NCBI GenBank assembly: GCA_947650285.1 | Contig: CANTFL010001342.1 | Location: forward strand, 620,001-684,000 | Length of the DNA: 64,000 nucleotides | From: Hyaloperonospora brassicae | Taxonomy: Eukaryota > Oomycota > Peronosporomycetes > Peronosporales > Peronosporaceae | Reading direction: 5' to 3' | In this document: positions 10,290 to 23,600 of the stretch, in pieces | How the letters are laid out: every line of letters starts with the position of its first letter | Position numbering within the stretch: position 1 is the stretch's first letter | The notes under the pieces: generated by a model | What the model was told of the DNA's origin: nothing | Databases searched by the model: none | What the model saw: only the letters and a program-made list of their open reading frames with translations | Position numbers and translations under genes: made by a program

Positions 10290-11113
10290 CGTTTTCGGAT
10301 CAGCATCATCATCTGCATTTGTAGACTTTCTTTGTATCTTTAGGCAACGTATCCTGATGCCGTTCGTGACCAATTTTTTGCAGAGGAAATCTTAAGAACA
10401 ATCTACGTGTCGCCCAACTATCGAAACGGTACAAGGAGATATGCAAGGAGGGCAGCAGAATTCCTGAGTGCACTTTTCTCTCTCGCCATGTTAAATTTGA
10501 TAAAGGTGTTTGTCATCAAACGGGAAGCGTAAGTGATGCTTGTTTGGTCTTTGTCTGTTTACTACAGTAGGAACAGGGATACGGTAAGTGCGCGGTGTAA
10601 GCTGCCACCATCTTTTGTCGGTTCTTAAATGGTGAATGCAGTCTGCTAGTAGCAATTCAATTATGGATGACAGATACATCTTGCAGCTCCTTAAACTACG
10701 CAATGGGTCGATACGTGTGAACGAATAAGTATTTTTATAGTTATAAAGCCTAGAGTAGTAGGAGCAAAAGGAGCGATGACTGGGCCCACAACAACAACTG
10801 CTGCGCGACTCGATATGGCGACACTTCCTCACGAAAGTTACCAGGAGCTCGGCTATACATTGACGACTTGTTGTCTACATTACTATACGACGTGTTAGTC
10901 GCTAACAAACGTAGCTGTCAGACAAAAGCGATCCCTCGCGTTGAAAACGAAGCACAGAAAAGAAAACGCAATGCACTACAAAATAGGTTCATGAGCAACG
11001 ACCACTTCCTTGTATTAGAACTTAATTGTCTTCAGCAGCTACAGAGAGCGATTGCCATTCAAGTCACAGCATCACAAGCTCAAGAGAACCTCATGCCGCA
11101 CCATGTCGAATAG
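10290..11113 (+). pseudogene. Decayed gene shared by all four repeat units
   Basis: Plus-strand peptides are weakly conserved with 52580-53450: SSSAFVDFLC against SLSSAFVDFLC, and the run at 10868-11113 (EAQKRKRNALQNRF, then ASQAQENLMPHH) against NKTQQMTRQFSKQW and LAENPMSSSF. Stops interrupt every copy. The basic, glutamine-rich tail loosely recalls Myb/SANT-type or transposon-derived nuclear proteins, which I cannot confirm. The minus strand also shows some conserved frames, so the coding strand is not certain. Confidence 0.3.
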
Positions 11114-11178
11114 TCCTCCAAGTATGATGTGACAGCGGCCTGGTCAGGATGACATCGGACCGATTAGCGTCTGCAGCG

Positions 11179-11430
11179 CTAATTACCAATCGGGCAATTG
11201 TGGATCCACGGTTTCTCAGTGCAACACGACTTGCAGCAGTCTGAGTAGTCCTTAAAAAAAGAGCTTGCACCTTTTGACCCACAGAATTCTTCAACCCAAC
11301 GAACATAATCGGCAGAGTATTTCGGAGCGCAAGCTCCATTCGTGCGACAATTATTACCTATTTTTGTAGATTGGCTGAACGCAAGATCGAAGGCCATGGC
11401 GGCGAAAACGATGGAGAGGCTGACCTTCAT
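11179..11430 (-). CDS. Small secreted cysteine-rich protein, single-module form (copy 1)
   Basis: 83 codons, ATG at 11430, TAG at 11179-11181. Residues 1-20 form a typical secretion signal (MKVSLSIVFAAMAFDLAFSQ). The mature part has nine cysteines spaced C28-x5-C34-x15-C50-x14-CC(65,66)-x2-CC(69,70)-x8-C79, with SADYVRWVEEFC before the third. It is homologous to the 109-residue protein at 53525-53854 (same signal start MKV.LSI, same C-x5-C and DYV). The odd number of cysteines suggests one is unpaired or the gene is slightly truncated. Probably an apoplastic effector or structural secreted peptide; the family is not recognised. The protein at 27391-27642 is identical. Confidence 0.7.
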   Translation of the reverse strand: MKVSLSIVFAAMAFDLAFSQSTKIGNNCRTNGACAPKYSADYVRWVEEFCGSKGASSFFKDYSDCCKSCCTEKPWIHNCPIGN

Positions 11431-11978
11431 CGGACGGTGTGATGAGTTCGATAGCTTGGTGTGGTGTAGAAGGCTCGGTGGTTCTTGGCAAAATGCGGAA
11501 TGCCAACTTCGTCAGTAGTGCTCGATAATTAAGAATGCCCCGCGCTCGATTCTGATTGGGCATCCAGTCGCTTAATCTAAATCGAACGCGTGGCATTCTT
11601 GATGTTTACATGGGACAGACAAACTAGGCTGTAAAGACGGAGGCGCCATCGCTTGCTCAAATGAGTAAAAGCGTTTCGATTTCAAGGGGTTGTGACATCC
11701 GACGTCGCTGCGCTCGTAAAAACGTCTTCGTAGCTTCAGGCTTTGTCTCGCAGGCATGTTCGTTCGACGATAACCATCTATCTTGTCATTCTTCAGCAAG
11801 CAAATTTTGGTTCTTGCCTGGACGTACTATGTCTCGATGCACATCTTGGGCACATGTCGAATGCGATTTGACGCAGGCGAAGTAGTCTAGTTGGTACAAA
11901 CTAACCTAGAGCCACCACCTTTGGCAGATGCCAAGAGCGTCCGTTTTTACACGATCGGCTCGAGGCACGCTCCTAAAA

Positions 11979-12115
11979 CTATACGGACCTGTCATTGACG
12001 GAGTCGATAGGAATCTTATGGCCACGACGTTCTTCGCCCGAAAACCAATTGACAGTAGCCTCAAAGTATTGCAACACACGTAGCATTTGGATCATCTTCT
12101 GCTGATCGTCGAACA
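11979..12115 (-). pseudogene. Remnant of the conserved ORF upstream of the cysteine-rich gene
   Basis: The minus-strand peptide with LQYFEATVNWFSGEERRGHK and DSVNDRS matches LQYFEATVGLFSDEERRRHQ at about 54.4 kb. Further downstream on the same strand LRQIAFDMC matches LRQIVFDMC. The frame is broken by stops between these points, so it is a pseudogene here. Confidence 0.45.
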
Positions 12116-12189
12116 TTGCTTCCCTTCGCAATTATATGTGGTCAGACGGCTACCGTTATTGTGCGAACATACGGAAAGCATGAATAAAA

Positions 12190-14266
12190 GTGACGATCGA
12201 AGGCACGTGCTTGTCGCTACCTCGTGAGCACGACCGAACGACGGATATGGACAACACAACCACTTTCATTCTATGTCGCGTCGTCGTCTGTCCCGTCGCT
12301 TTATTTCCCAAATATTTGCGGTCACGCTTCGGTCAAATCACGCCTCAGCCGCATCGCGGGGGCCGAAGTGGGCGAGGCCTGTCTTGCGCATGCTCCTCGC
12401 GCGACCCAAATTTTGCGTGGGTTGTAGACACGATATGGATCACGATCGACGGCGTCCCCGCGCCACGTTTCACTACTCCAGTATACGCAACCGTGGGTGA
12501 GATTGATGACTGTCTAAATCCCTTTACAATTAGACGCAAGATGTCTGAAAATTTTGAAGCCAGAGATACAGTGCCGGGTGTGGCTGCTCTTCGTGGCAGG
12601 CCGCGAGACGCAGCGAGTCTTGGCCAGAATGGAAGGTAAACAGTTCGAGACCCGCGTGCAAACGAGCTGCTTGAAGTTCGATAGCGGCGCCCCTATGTTC
12701 ACACATAGCCAAGGCATATGATTGACGCACGCCCGTTGTCCAGAAACGTACGACACTACTTTGACACGTCGTGGACTGCACGCCGCAAAACACGGCGTCG
12801 TTGCATCACACCATGAATGCGGGATGCCAATGAAGCTCAACAAAATCACACCCGTCGTCACACCTGTTCGCCCGCCGCGGCATCATCCCGAAATTGCTTG
12901 AGCAGTCTAGACCGCTGATGCACCGGGATCACTGGAGCTTGACGATGACACAGCTGCCGAAGCAGCTAGAACAAACGTGTCGAGTATCTATAGCGCCAGT
13001 CGGGTGTCTAAATAATGTGCCACAGCACACCCGCGCTTTCGGCAACCCAAATACTTGTCTCGAAACGTCGGCCATTTCCCAGTTTGGGCGCTTCGAGCAA
13101 CACAGGCCAAGCCAAGAAGACCCCAAAGAGCCGGCCAAATGGCCCCTTCCTTTGGCGAGATTCCCCTGTGGTGTGGCCCAATGTAAAAGGTGAGAGGCTT
13201 TCCTGATGCTGCGTGCGAACCGGAAGGGGAGCAATGGGCACGACATCCTGAGGTGTGGGGAACGTCGACGGTGTTGAATCCCCTGCACCCAAGGTGGAAG
13301 CATGTTCCAGCTCTTGTGCGTTCGCCTTCAGTATGCCGACACGTTCGCCGAGCGCGACGCCCGGTCGACGACGAGAGATCGCCTTGACCGTGTTGATGGC
13401 CGTTCGATTCAGCCTCCGCGATGCATGCAGGGGACAAGTCAATATGGCGCATTGGAACATGTCCGAAGTGGTAAATGGCCGCACCTTCTAGCGCCCTCTG
13501 CACTCTATAAGCACACGGTGGTGGGATACGGGATACACGTGCCCTCTGCGGAGTGCCCCCCCCCATGAAGCCCGACGTCTCGAGCTAGCAGGATGAGCCA
13601 GCTCGGAGAAGATTGACGTAGCCATGGTAGACGATATAGGCAAATGTCCATACAGATTTCTTCGACTAGACCTATGTACGCAATAGATAGTCTGATCCTC
13701 TCTCTCCCTCTCTTGTCTCGAAGTGTCGGGCACTCTGAGTACGCCGGTAATGCGCGGCAGCTACTGTCAGTGAGACGGTCTGCGTGATAGAAATTTCGTT
13801 GTTTAGTGGCGACGCGATACGCCGTCCAAACTTGTAAGTCGCAGCACCCGTTGTCATGCTTCCACACTGGGAAGGGAGCTGTTTTTTTGCCGCTGCTCGT
13901 TACCACGTATCCGTGTGAATACTAGCCTCTCATCGCTCCAGCAAAGGTTTCAAGGGTAGAGTAAGCTGGCGCTTGTGGCGATAGAAAGCCCGTTTCACAG
14001 TCTCCTGACGAATAGGTCCATTGAGGGCCATTTGAGGTACCCCCACGCGTAGCGATGATGGCTACGATGATGGCTACGATGATGGCTAGGGTGTGCGCAA
14101 AAGACCATTTCGAACTGCCCAAGGTGCGCAGCTCCAACTCCGACGCTCGCCTTTCGATGCCCCGTCGAGCTCCAGCAGCTCCGCGAGAAAAGTTAATCCA
14201 GCCCGACGGCGGACGCAATTGGACCGTATTGACGTCCGGCACGAACTGACCTCTACGAACACTCAC
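12190..14266. other. Broken open frames inside the duplication, no recognised protein
   Basis: GC-rich sequence with many overlapping open frames on both strands (for example 12190-12639 plus, 12988-13566 and 13922-14266 minus). None shows a domain I can name, and frame lengths change between the two duplicate copies through microsatellite indels (13690, 29911). A minus-strand hydrophobic run near 14050-14090 is produced by a 12-bp tandem repeat. Likely decayed transposon or gene sequence. Confidence 0.35.
14054..14089 (+). repeat. 12-bp tandem repeat, 3 copies
   Basis: GATGATGGCTAC is repeated three times with the last base changed. It is present at the equivalent place in the second duplicate (about 30274-30309). 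Confidence 0.9.
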
Positions 14267-15956
14267 GATGCTGCCCCGTCGCTCAGTCGCCCAGTCCTAT
14301 TCATGACGGAACGGCGGGGAAGGTTGAACCGACAAGACGAATTCTAGACCCAGTTTCGATCCAATCGTGAGACAGGGAGACGCCAACAAAAGAGCGGATA
14401 TTTGAGGTTGTTCCGAATACGTGACTCATGTGCACGATGAACGAGAGTCGGGGATTGACGCGCGCCAGATACAGAAGTAAGTTTAGGTTGGTTTGACGAT
14501 GCTAGATAAGTTGAACACAACAAGAACGTAGTTTGTCAAGGTCGATAACCGTTTTATAAATACCAAGAAAGAAATATAGCAGCTCATGCTTGAAGCAGCA
14601 AGAGCCACGTGTCTTTCTAAGAAGTAGTCTCGATGGCTTTGTCATGTAGATCTTCGATCGCATGTTGATTTATGAGAAGCTGAGATTTTCGAGTCCAACC
14701 CCGTTTTGTATTGCGGGGCTGCAATAGCTTGCCAAAGGAAGGTTCTGGACTCTAAGAGCCCTTTCGTTTGTAGAACCAAATCAATGGCGCAACGAGGCAA
14801 CAAGATCAAATGCACCTAAAAGATAACGACGCAACGAGTCTTCAACCAGTTCCATTCATACTAAATGGATCAATGACCAACTGTACAGAATGCGTAAGCG
14901 CAACACCCGTTCACAAGTCTTGCACTCTTCTGCTCATGACGCGAGCTGCTGCTTTCGTTTGGCTGTTAAACCGTTCTTCATATCAGCAAAGTACCTCAAA
15001 TACAAGGATCCTACTACCTATCGAAGTAAAAACAGTACACCGACCTGTTTGGGTGGCTGACAGGTGGTAGCTCCAAAACTCAGGCTTAGTATCAACGACT
15101 TGTGCTCGTGGGACCCCGAACAAGGTACGTGTATTTACGCTACCCGTTCTTCTTCGTGTCGACACCACAAAAGTGAACCACCGTAACAAATTGACTCGCT
15201 CAACCACAGTTCTGCTTCTCGCAAATAATAAGTGGCTTGTTGATCCGAATGTCATGTCTGGTTGTAAAAGTTGTATAGCTGAGCTACGCGATCGACTAAT
15301 AAGAGATTGGTGCAGCTCTCAAACTCCTTGCGTGTCACTTCGCCTCGTGTCTCGAGTTAGTTCATGATACCAAAAGTTATGGTAGTCAACAACGTAATGG
15401 AAGAATCGTTCATCACTACTGCTATCGATTATGATCTTCTCTCCGATCCACACTCATGAGTCGAAGTCATGAAACCGCTCATCGCTTTTGCAGTGCGAAG
15501 TCTTCATCAATTGTGCATTTTGCTCACTGGTGTGTCCTGATCTAACAGCGTCATTCACCTAGTTGCTGGGCATATTGCTAGAGCCGATTTGCGCGTCATG
15601 AACGTTTGTTCCGCTGGTGGTGTCGCACTTCTGTAGCTGGTTTTGCGTACGTTTTGCTAATGTCGGTATTCACTCGCAGATCGAAGCATGGTCTGTCTAC
15701 ACCTATGAACGAACTGCACTCGCTGGCAAAGAGCCTGGTCGAAGATGACAGAACCACGCAGTTGGTCTTCGTTGTGAAGGAATAGGACAGACTGCCATTG
15801 GTGCTCTCGACAACAGTGGCGTGCGGGAAGACCACGGTACGTTCTGCCAGAGCTTTCACCTAGCGTGTTGCTTCACCACGCAATGTACCCCTATGTGTGG
15901 AGACGACTCGCACGACAAAGTGATGCGATTCTCGCAATGCAAATATCTTGCCGGTA

Positions 15957-16019
15957 AATTCACTTCACTATTCTCAACTTTGTATCATTATTGTAGAATC
16001 AAGAATAGTGAAGCGAATT
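15957..16019. repeat. Inverted repeat at the right edge of duplication copy 1
   Basis: Arm AATTCACTTCACTATTCT (15957-15974) and its inverse AGAATAGTGAAGCGAATT (16002-16019) differ at one position, with a 27-bp loop. It begins 3 bp after the last base shared with copy 2. Confidence 0.85.
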
Positions 16020-17381
16020 AACACTTTAGGAAGGTCTTTCGGCAGTATATTGTCGACTATGTAATATACTTTCGTCAATACTCAGATCAGATACCGTTTC
16101 CATAAAATACTCTTTTGAAAGGAAACTTTGTTTTCGAAATGGTCTTCATCATGTATGTCAATTGTTTTAACTATGTTAAATTTGTATTGCTCTTCACATT
16201 TTACGTCGTGCGTCTCGTATTAATACAATATTTTTTATTTATGAGGCGTCATAGATAGTATTACAATCAGATTGAATGAGCACAACGTTTTGCACGAAAT
16301 AATGCCTACCTACTTGGACAAGCTATAGTTATTTATCTATTTATGCATTTATCCATTCAGCATATGTAAGTTAATGATATTCATGCGAGTGTTTGGCACC
16401 TAACTGCATGCATCATTCGCATGAACATTTCCTCAAGATTGTGAACTTGTCGTTGTACAGTATTAGTTTTAAAATCGTTTGGTTTGCATTATTTATGTAT
16501 AATGCCTTCGTTAGTGGTCCACTCCTCCATTTACTTTTTAAAAGATTGCCGCCTCGGTCAGTCAACATCCATATTACATAATAATATTCTTCTCATGTTG
16601 CTATTCGACTCCAGTACAGGTTCTTCTTAAAAGTACAACCAGTATGGCGGTCAGATCATTTGACGTCATAACTAATAAGAAACTACGCAGTCTCTCAAAT
16701 CTTGATTAAAATTAGGTGCAACGTCAATCACCGCAATGTGCATTTATCATGATTTATATAGATGTATGAATCAACTGCTTTTCGCATGGGTATCATGAAG
16801 TCCGTGTAAAAATTTTCATGTTCGAGAAGTGCATGTATTTTTATTTATCTTGTTAGTCATCTAAGGCAGTATATATTCGATGGGAAGTCTTTAAATTCTT
16901 CATTTTTATTATTTTTAAAATCATCAAATCTAATATTTTTTCATTGACCAGCATCTGTTTTTTAAACACGGACGTATTCAAACGATCGTTACGTACATTA
17001 TAAAAAGCCAATTCATCTGCGGCTGAAATCTAAGATTGCAACTTATATTAGTTCTTATTATTCAAATCACTTTTTTTGCGGTTTGGGGTATCTTCTGTCA
17101 TATGGCAACCCAACTTATGACAATCTTGTTGTTAAACGACCATTCAGGACCTTTTCTGCTCCTAGTAAATCCTAGCACGAAGCTCGATCACGCTTAAACG
17201 TTGTTCTTTGCTTTGATTGGATCCACTTTGGTGTAGTTTGCACAATGAACATGTTGTGCGTCTTTCGGCCATATTTCTTGTCGTGACCATCGAAGGCAAT
17301 ACGACTTAAATCGTGCCAGCTCCGACAATATCTGCCTCTGGCGTTGGTGAGATACCTTGTCGATAAATAAATAAATTTTGT

Positions 17382-17387
<6 letters not shown>

Positions 17388-17413
<26 letters not shown>
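17388..17413. repeat. TA dinucleotide microsatellite
   Basis: An uninterrupted TA run of about 26 bp. Confidence 0.9.
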
Positions 17414-18878
17414 TGCGTAGTAAAGAACATAAGTAGCAAGTTTATGATAACTGTAAACGTTCGCTATGTGTCAAAAAAACATAATCGATTACAAGGTAGA
17501 AAGGATGGTTTATCTTGCAATGAGTGTTTACAATTAATGATTGAGGATTTTTTTAATACAGTACAATACTTAAATATCTCATCTTAAATTTTTATTTGAT
17601 ATTAGCGATGGGAGCATAGCTTAACCACTCATACGCGCTTTCACATATATATAGATGTCACGTCAAAGTGGTTATCTTACCAAGTGTTAGCTTTTCGATC
17701 TTTTCTTAACACAGAATCAGATCAGCCACAGTAATAAGTCTTCGCGAAATTGAATTTATCGCCTCAACTAGCATGCTTGGCTAAACTATAGAGGTTATAT
17801 TTAGCATTGCGTCCCGCCCCTATTTTATAACATTATCACATCTTAACCAATAATTAAACGGCCTATATACTTTGGAAGTCTCCATATTGTTCTTCTATAG
17901 AACTCGAGAGAGCTAATTCATAGTTGTGTGTTTAAATTAGGTCTGATTAAACCTGCTTGAAGATAAATGTTTTTTACCTGGCGTGATCGATTCACCCTTT
18001 CAGTCATTGATCGCTCTACATTCAGCATGCTGTCGACCAAGCATCCGATCCTGTCGACTCTACGTGACTTATCGTAATAAATTCTAAGTTGCCGCTGAAT
18101 CGGAATAACACAATGAGGACGATCGTGAATATAACGTCAAGTCGAATCTCAATTTTCTATCACTCCTCCGTAACTCTTCCCAAATTTTGCTCTTGGTATC
18201 AATAGTTTACAAGATTTAACATGATAAGGCAATTCTTGCAGTTGTACAAGTTGAAAATATTGCTATAGAACAAATACGTGCCCATAATCCTTTGATCGCT
18301 CTCGCCATGTTTTAATTCTTACTAACTTAATGGACCCGTAGCAACACTTCCTAACATTACCGCATTCGATCTCGCTCTTAAAATCGTCTACTTCATCCGT
18401 TTATATTAACTAACACTATTACGCCCTGCTCTTATGAAATTTCATCTATGATATGGTAATTCTGTCCAGATTAGTCATTAATGATCTATCTACCTGTCTG
18501 TGATTCTAAATAGAGTTATCGCTTATCTGTACAACTACACAATTTAATATAGCTAGGATAAGTTATGTGCGTTAAATCTGTTTAAATATAACAGTCTGCT
18601 GGATTTTGGTGCATGTACAAGACTGGCAGATCTTAAGATATTAAGGTTCATATAAATACCATTTTACTTAAACATAGTATCACCGTCTTTGACTTGCTAG
18701 GCCTTGTATTCGTTCTTGTGTATTCAGCTTTTTTCTTGTATCAAAGTAATAGAGTTCCACACGACGTTGTGCCTAATTTTAAGAAGAAGTCTCGGATCTT
18801 CTTGTCGAAGAAACTTGAGATTATTTTATTGCGTTGATATAAGTCTTACTTTGTCATGTACAGAAGTGGTCAAGATTG

Positions 18879-18930
18879 CTTAAGTCCCCCTTGTTAATTT
18901 TATTTAATAAGACTAAGAAGGGGACTTAAG
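18879..18930. repeat. Perfect-arm hairpin
   Basis: CTTAAGTCCCCCTT and AAGGGGACTTAAG are inverted around an AT-rich loop. It could be a small MITE or a remnant of paired transposon ends. No terminator role is implied. Confidence 0.7.
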
Positions 18931-19889
18931 ATATATTAAACAATTGCCGAAATTCAGGCTATCATAAAATTTCACTACCCATATACGGCGTCTCAGATGA
19001 AAATGATTTGTCGAGGTACAGCACCTCCTCTGATACATGGATTTAAATCAGGAGGAGTCTTGTCTTTGTGAAGTTTTAGCCAGGTCTGTTCGCGCAAAAT
19101 CTAGAAACCACGCTTTGAGTAAGCGACGCGCGTGGAATGATACCAATACATATTCGCGGATACCTACCCAAACGTTGCTAGCAATTTATCAAGGATAGTG
19201 CAAGCACTCGATGAATTGAAAAATGAGGTAGTTGGCGCGACTTAATGAAAAAGTTTGTACCCGTAATACCAATAATCGAGTGAACATCGCGATTAGCGAA
19301 ACACGTAGCATCTTTCATTCACAGCCATGTGCCTATATCGACAGGAGAAGAAAAAACTAATGAAAAGGTGCATCGAATTAATTATGATGTACTAATAGTA
19401 TAGAGGGAAAAAGCAAATGCTCATTTTATCATGAAAAAAATAAGCATTTTGATTTTATCATGTAAATTTGTAATAAGCCCCAGATAATTAGAAAATATTT
19501 AAAATGCATCAGATAACAGATAAAAATTCCTTAGAGGATTGGAAATAACGATTTCCTACGTCCTTTACTCAACATAAGTAAAATGTCCACCACAACATTT
19601 TTGAAAGCGCCTCTTGTGTCGATAAGCATATTAGAGCCTCGCTTCTGTTATTTCAAGCGCAGCACATCGATTCAAGTTCTGGTTCTGGTCACTATTTTTT
19701 AATGCAAATGGTGTGAGCACGACGCAATCTATTCCAACCCCTGACAGTCCGTTCTGGACATCAAAAGTGAAAGTTGCTTTAATCTCATCGTTATAATAAA
19801 CCGTACCGTTAGTCTTAAATACAGCTCGGAAAAATCAGCAACACACTAGCCTTTTTTAGCCTTACACAAACTCTTACACTGTTTGTAAA

Positions 19890-20660
19890 TAGAAACCAGC
19901 GCGCGCGTAGTACGGGCGTTCGCGCCCGCTCCACATCCACTGCAACGACTAAATCTCGTGCCTTTACATCTGCCACGCACGACTGTATCGTCATCTGCGG
20001 CTGTTCCGGGTGCTGCGTCTACGACTCAAGCTCCGACTGCGAGTAAAACTCCGCCGGCGTCGTAACGGTCTTAGGGAGCGTCAAGTCGACTTCGCCCACT
20101 GTGGAAAGGCGATTAGTCACGGCGACGCATAAACGACGGTAAGTGCGAAAATTTGATGCTAAAGTAAAACAACTGCAGCAACCGCAGCACCTATAACAAT
20201 AGCAGCAACAACAGGAGAAGCAGCATCAACAATAGTAACTGAAACAACAATTTCATAATCAGTTACAGAAATATTATTAACATCACTAGCACCGACTGAC
20301 TAAGCTAATGGCCGTGACCGATGATAAGAAGATGCGTTTACGTCCTCATATCTCGCGTCTACGCCCGCAACTTGTGGCTACAAACGCAGCATGCCCGCGG
20401 CAAAATCCTTTCCGCGGCTTCCCCAAAGGACGGTATTTGGCCACGGACGTAAAATAGGAAACTGAAAAAAACAGAGGACGTGTATTTATACGTGTACCAC
20501 ATTAACTTGAGTATAATAAGACGTGGGGCATTTTTTATTTTCGTGATCATCCGGTTTTTTTTTATTTCCGATTAGCTTGGGCATTTTGTTTCCGATGATT
20601 TGGGGCATTTGTATTTTCCAATTATCTCGGGCATTTTTATATTTTTAAGATTAAAGCGGC
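19890..20660 (-). mobile_element. Inverted partner of the composite transposon module at 8.6-9.1 kb
   Basis: Read on the minus strand, it has the same order as 8610-9110: AATGCCC-type repeats (20520-20650, about five degenerate units of TGGGGCATTTTTATTTTCC), then a GC-rich module (GGGGAAGCCGCGGAAAGG, GCATGCTGCG), then a TTG/GCT array (20160-20290 on plus as CAA/CAG). 19890-20080 encodes a short Pro/Ser/Thr/Ala-rich run. Probably the end of a related element; the transposase is not visible. Confidence 0.5.
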
Positions 20661-23600
20661 ATTTTATTCATTTCACCGTATACATGTTACGATCATTCTT
20701 CCAAATCTTGCAAATTGTGATTGGGTTATATCATTGACAATTTAGTTAAGTTGAACTTAAACCGGAGACGCTGTCAGATCAAGTGTACGAGCGCTTCCAT
20801 TACTTTATCATCATATTCAAGGTATTAAAGTCTCAGTCATATTATTTATTTTCGTAATATTTTTTTGTACTTCTTCCCGTAACTTCTTCTGTCTATTAAA
20901 GCTTTGCCACAAATACCCTTTATGGTCTCATGTTGGTATAATTTTTGTAACTATGCGTCGTTGCGACTAGGTAAAATTTGTTTTGTACTGTGGGCCTTAT
21001 TCAGTATCCTTGTATTCATGTTCCAGTCCACCTAAAAATATAAGAATTGTACCTTTGACACTATGTGAATCAACACATTCGTCGGCAGATTTTCTCTACT
21101 GTGCAGTGGTCAATTACACTGAAGTCTTTTACAATCTCAAGTACATAAACAGCCCACGCGTAATTCGTCGCAATCACTCTCAGAGCACTACCACCATTTT
21201 TACACTCCAAGGCGGACATTAGATGACGATCGGACGATCAAGTGGCCGGCATGTTAACGGATCGATATTTCCAGCTGGTTCATGGTCCATTATCTTTCAG
21301 CAATGCTAGATCAAAATTGACATCGAAAACTGGATCTGATTCCGATATGAAAAACTGATTGCACGGTATATGTTTAACGTGCATTAGATTGATAAGAATT
21401 TAATTACCGTGTCGAATGCGTTTGTGCAAGGCGCACCCTCATCCTCGTAAGAGGTATATTCCTGCTAATAAAGAAGGCCTTATGATCATCGAGCGACTTG
21501 TGTCGTAAAAATTTCTTCGACGCCCCAGAGTCGACTGGTATATAATATTATTTCTAAGTGTCCACTGTCGTCTTTGTAGACATCAGGAGGACAATAAATT
21601 TCGATCGTGCCTTGACTAAAAGGCTATCTGACCACTATTACAAAATATGAATTGAGCGTAATTAGCTTAATACGAGTACACATCTTGTAATAAGAAGATC
21701 CGCAGGTCTTTGTCTAAGCACAGTAGTTTGTGTGTGTGTGTTTGTCAAACGGTTGGCTAGTTGGCCATTATAAAATCGAAGAGGTACCGACTTTGCTGCG
21801 CGTAAGCGTGCCAACGCTTACACGCAGAGGATAAAAGACATCTTCGGCGGCTCAAAATTTGTTTGAGCCGGGGACGTAAATACTTTGTCGACCCGATGCA
21901 TGTAGGTCGTGAAGCCTGATCTTAAAGCCCAAGGTAACGCGATCTCATCATCTATTTAACTGGTCGAAGGCGACTCGCGCGTCGTCATCTAGAATGCGAT
22001 GATGCTCTATGACATTGTCCAGACTCATTAATCTCGAAGAAAAATTGTTTCCATTAACTACTTTCATAGTTAAGACACCTATGATCATGATTATAGGTCA
22101 AAAAATTACGTCGAGATAGCAGCAGTAAATCGCACCATCTGCTGTCACAAAGGTCCGTACTATTCAATCAATTATTGATGAATAAATCCACCATTAAACA
22201 ACCTTTTTGACATAGAAAGGTTATTCGGTCCTTGGCATTACAAGGTCGAGCAAATTGACATCGGAATCGTAGGCAGCAACTCATATCGATTCATAACAAA
22301 CAAAACGACCTTCAAGGCAGGATAACGAAATTATAGATCACTCGCTTGGTTGTCGCCCATTCGATGATTATAAATTGGAAGAGGACTTCTTAGGTAGCCA
22401 AAACATTTTTCTTTTGATGATTCAAAAAATTCGATAGGGTATGATTTTTCTTATTGTCATACAGACCATAAGGTACCACGAGATACAACAGGGAACCTTC
22501 AGCTTCTACTAACAAAAGTGCAAGCTACTTGTACATTCACAGCGTGTTATTAATATGGAATCCTTGAAGAAACAGTACATTTGAATAGAGGCTTTCTCCT
22601 TATACGATAACATCTAGAATAAAGCGAAAGTTAAAAAATTACGAATTCTTGATAAACAGTCCGTTCTCTCAATAAGTCCCTTCATATTATTTAAATGCAT
22701 GATACTTCCACTTCAATAAACAAGGTCACTCACCACCCATTGGGCGCGTGTAGCTGTTATAGATGGTCGATACAGTAGATATCGGGGACGTATATTACTC
22801 AATATGTATAGCGAAGCTGGATGTTACCTTAAAGGATAATATGTGATATATAAATATATTCTAATTAGGGCAGACGTTGGCGAGTATGTTCAATTACGAT
22901 ACAGTGACACAATTTGCTGTCAATGACAAGTAACGTTCTGCAATCGTTTTGTAGTAGAATGAATCATTACCAATGATATATCGCTCCCTACAAAGCGATA
23001 CAATCGTACTTACAGATGGAAAGCTGAATGTGTAAGGATTATATAAATATAAATTGACAATATTATTAATAGATCACCAATAGAACAATTTTTGTTGTTG
23101 CCAAGCATAACGCCAACAGTCACGCTCACTTATTAGTATATTTTGTCATTTGATCGAGGGATGTATAGTACAGCTGGTGTATGGGGCTCACAAAGATACC
23201 ATTTTTATTTAAGTTAAAAAAATATCTTACTAAAAGGTTTAAACACATCATTGTGATACACCAAAAAACAAACTCTTTGAAACAACATGTGAGCCTATAA
23301 AACTGTACCTGCAGCACTACATCACAACGGTCTTCGAATGATCTTTGGCAGAGCTTTAAATGCTAACAACTATCAACACGTACAAAATACAACAACAAAA
23401 ATTCACCTTGATAAGCGTCATTTTTGTTCTTATACCAGATGTATGTAAAGTTAGCAGCTAATTTCTTTGTTCGACAATGAACTTGCGCTGTCACAACTGT
23501 CAAACAGCATCATGAATCGCCAAAAGCATTATGCATATTTCCATAACATATCTCTTAATGCTATGTATTAGCAGAGAAATGTCCACTGCACATTAAATTA

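Larger units (their letters stand above)
10002..15954 (+). repeat. Segmental duplication, copy 1 (partner 26214-32177)
   Basis: Almost base-for-base identical to 26214-32177. By eye almost no differences fall between about 10,100 and 12,100, with scattered substitutions and small indels after that, more towards the right end. The left edge lies inside older diverged homology. The right edge is ATATCTTGCCGG in both copies, after which they are unrelated. It carries the cysteine-rich gene at 11179-11430 and several broken frames. Confidence 0.9.

Noticed and set aside
10491..10832. 113-codon minus-strand frame, identical in both duplicates
   Set aside because: Identity reflects recent duplication, not selection; the diverged unit at 52.98 kb does not keep the frame convincingly.
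13922..14266. Minus-strand frame with a hydrophobic segment resembling a membrane anchor
   Set aside because: The hydrophobic run (IIVAIIVAII) is the translation of a 12-bp tandem repeat, and the frame ends soon after without a known domain.
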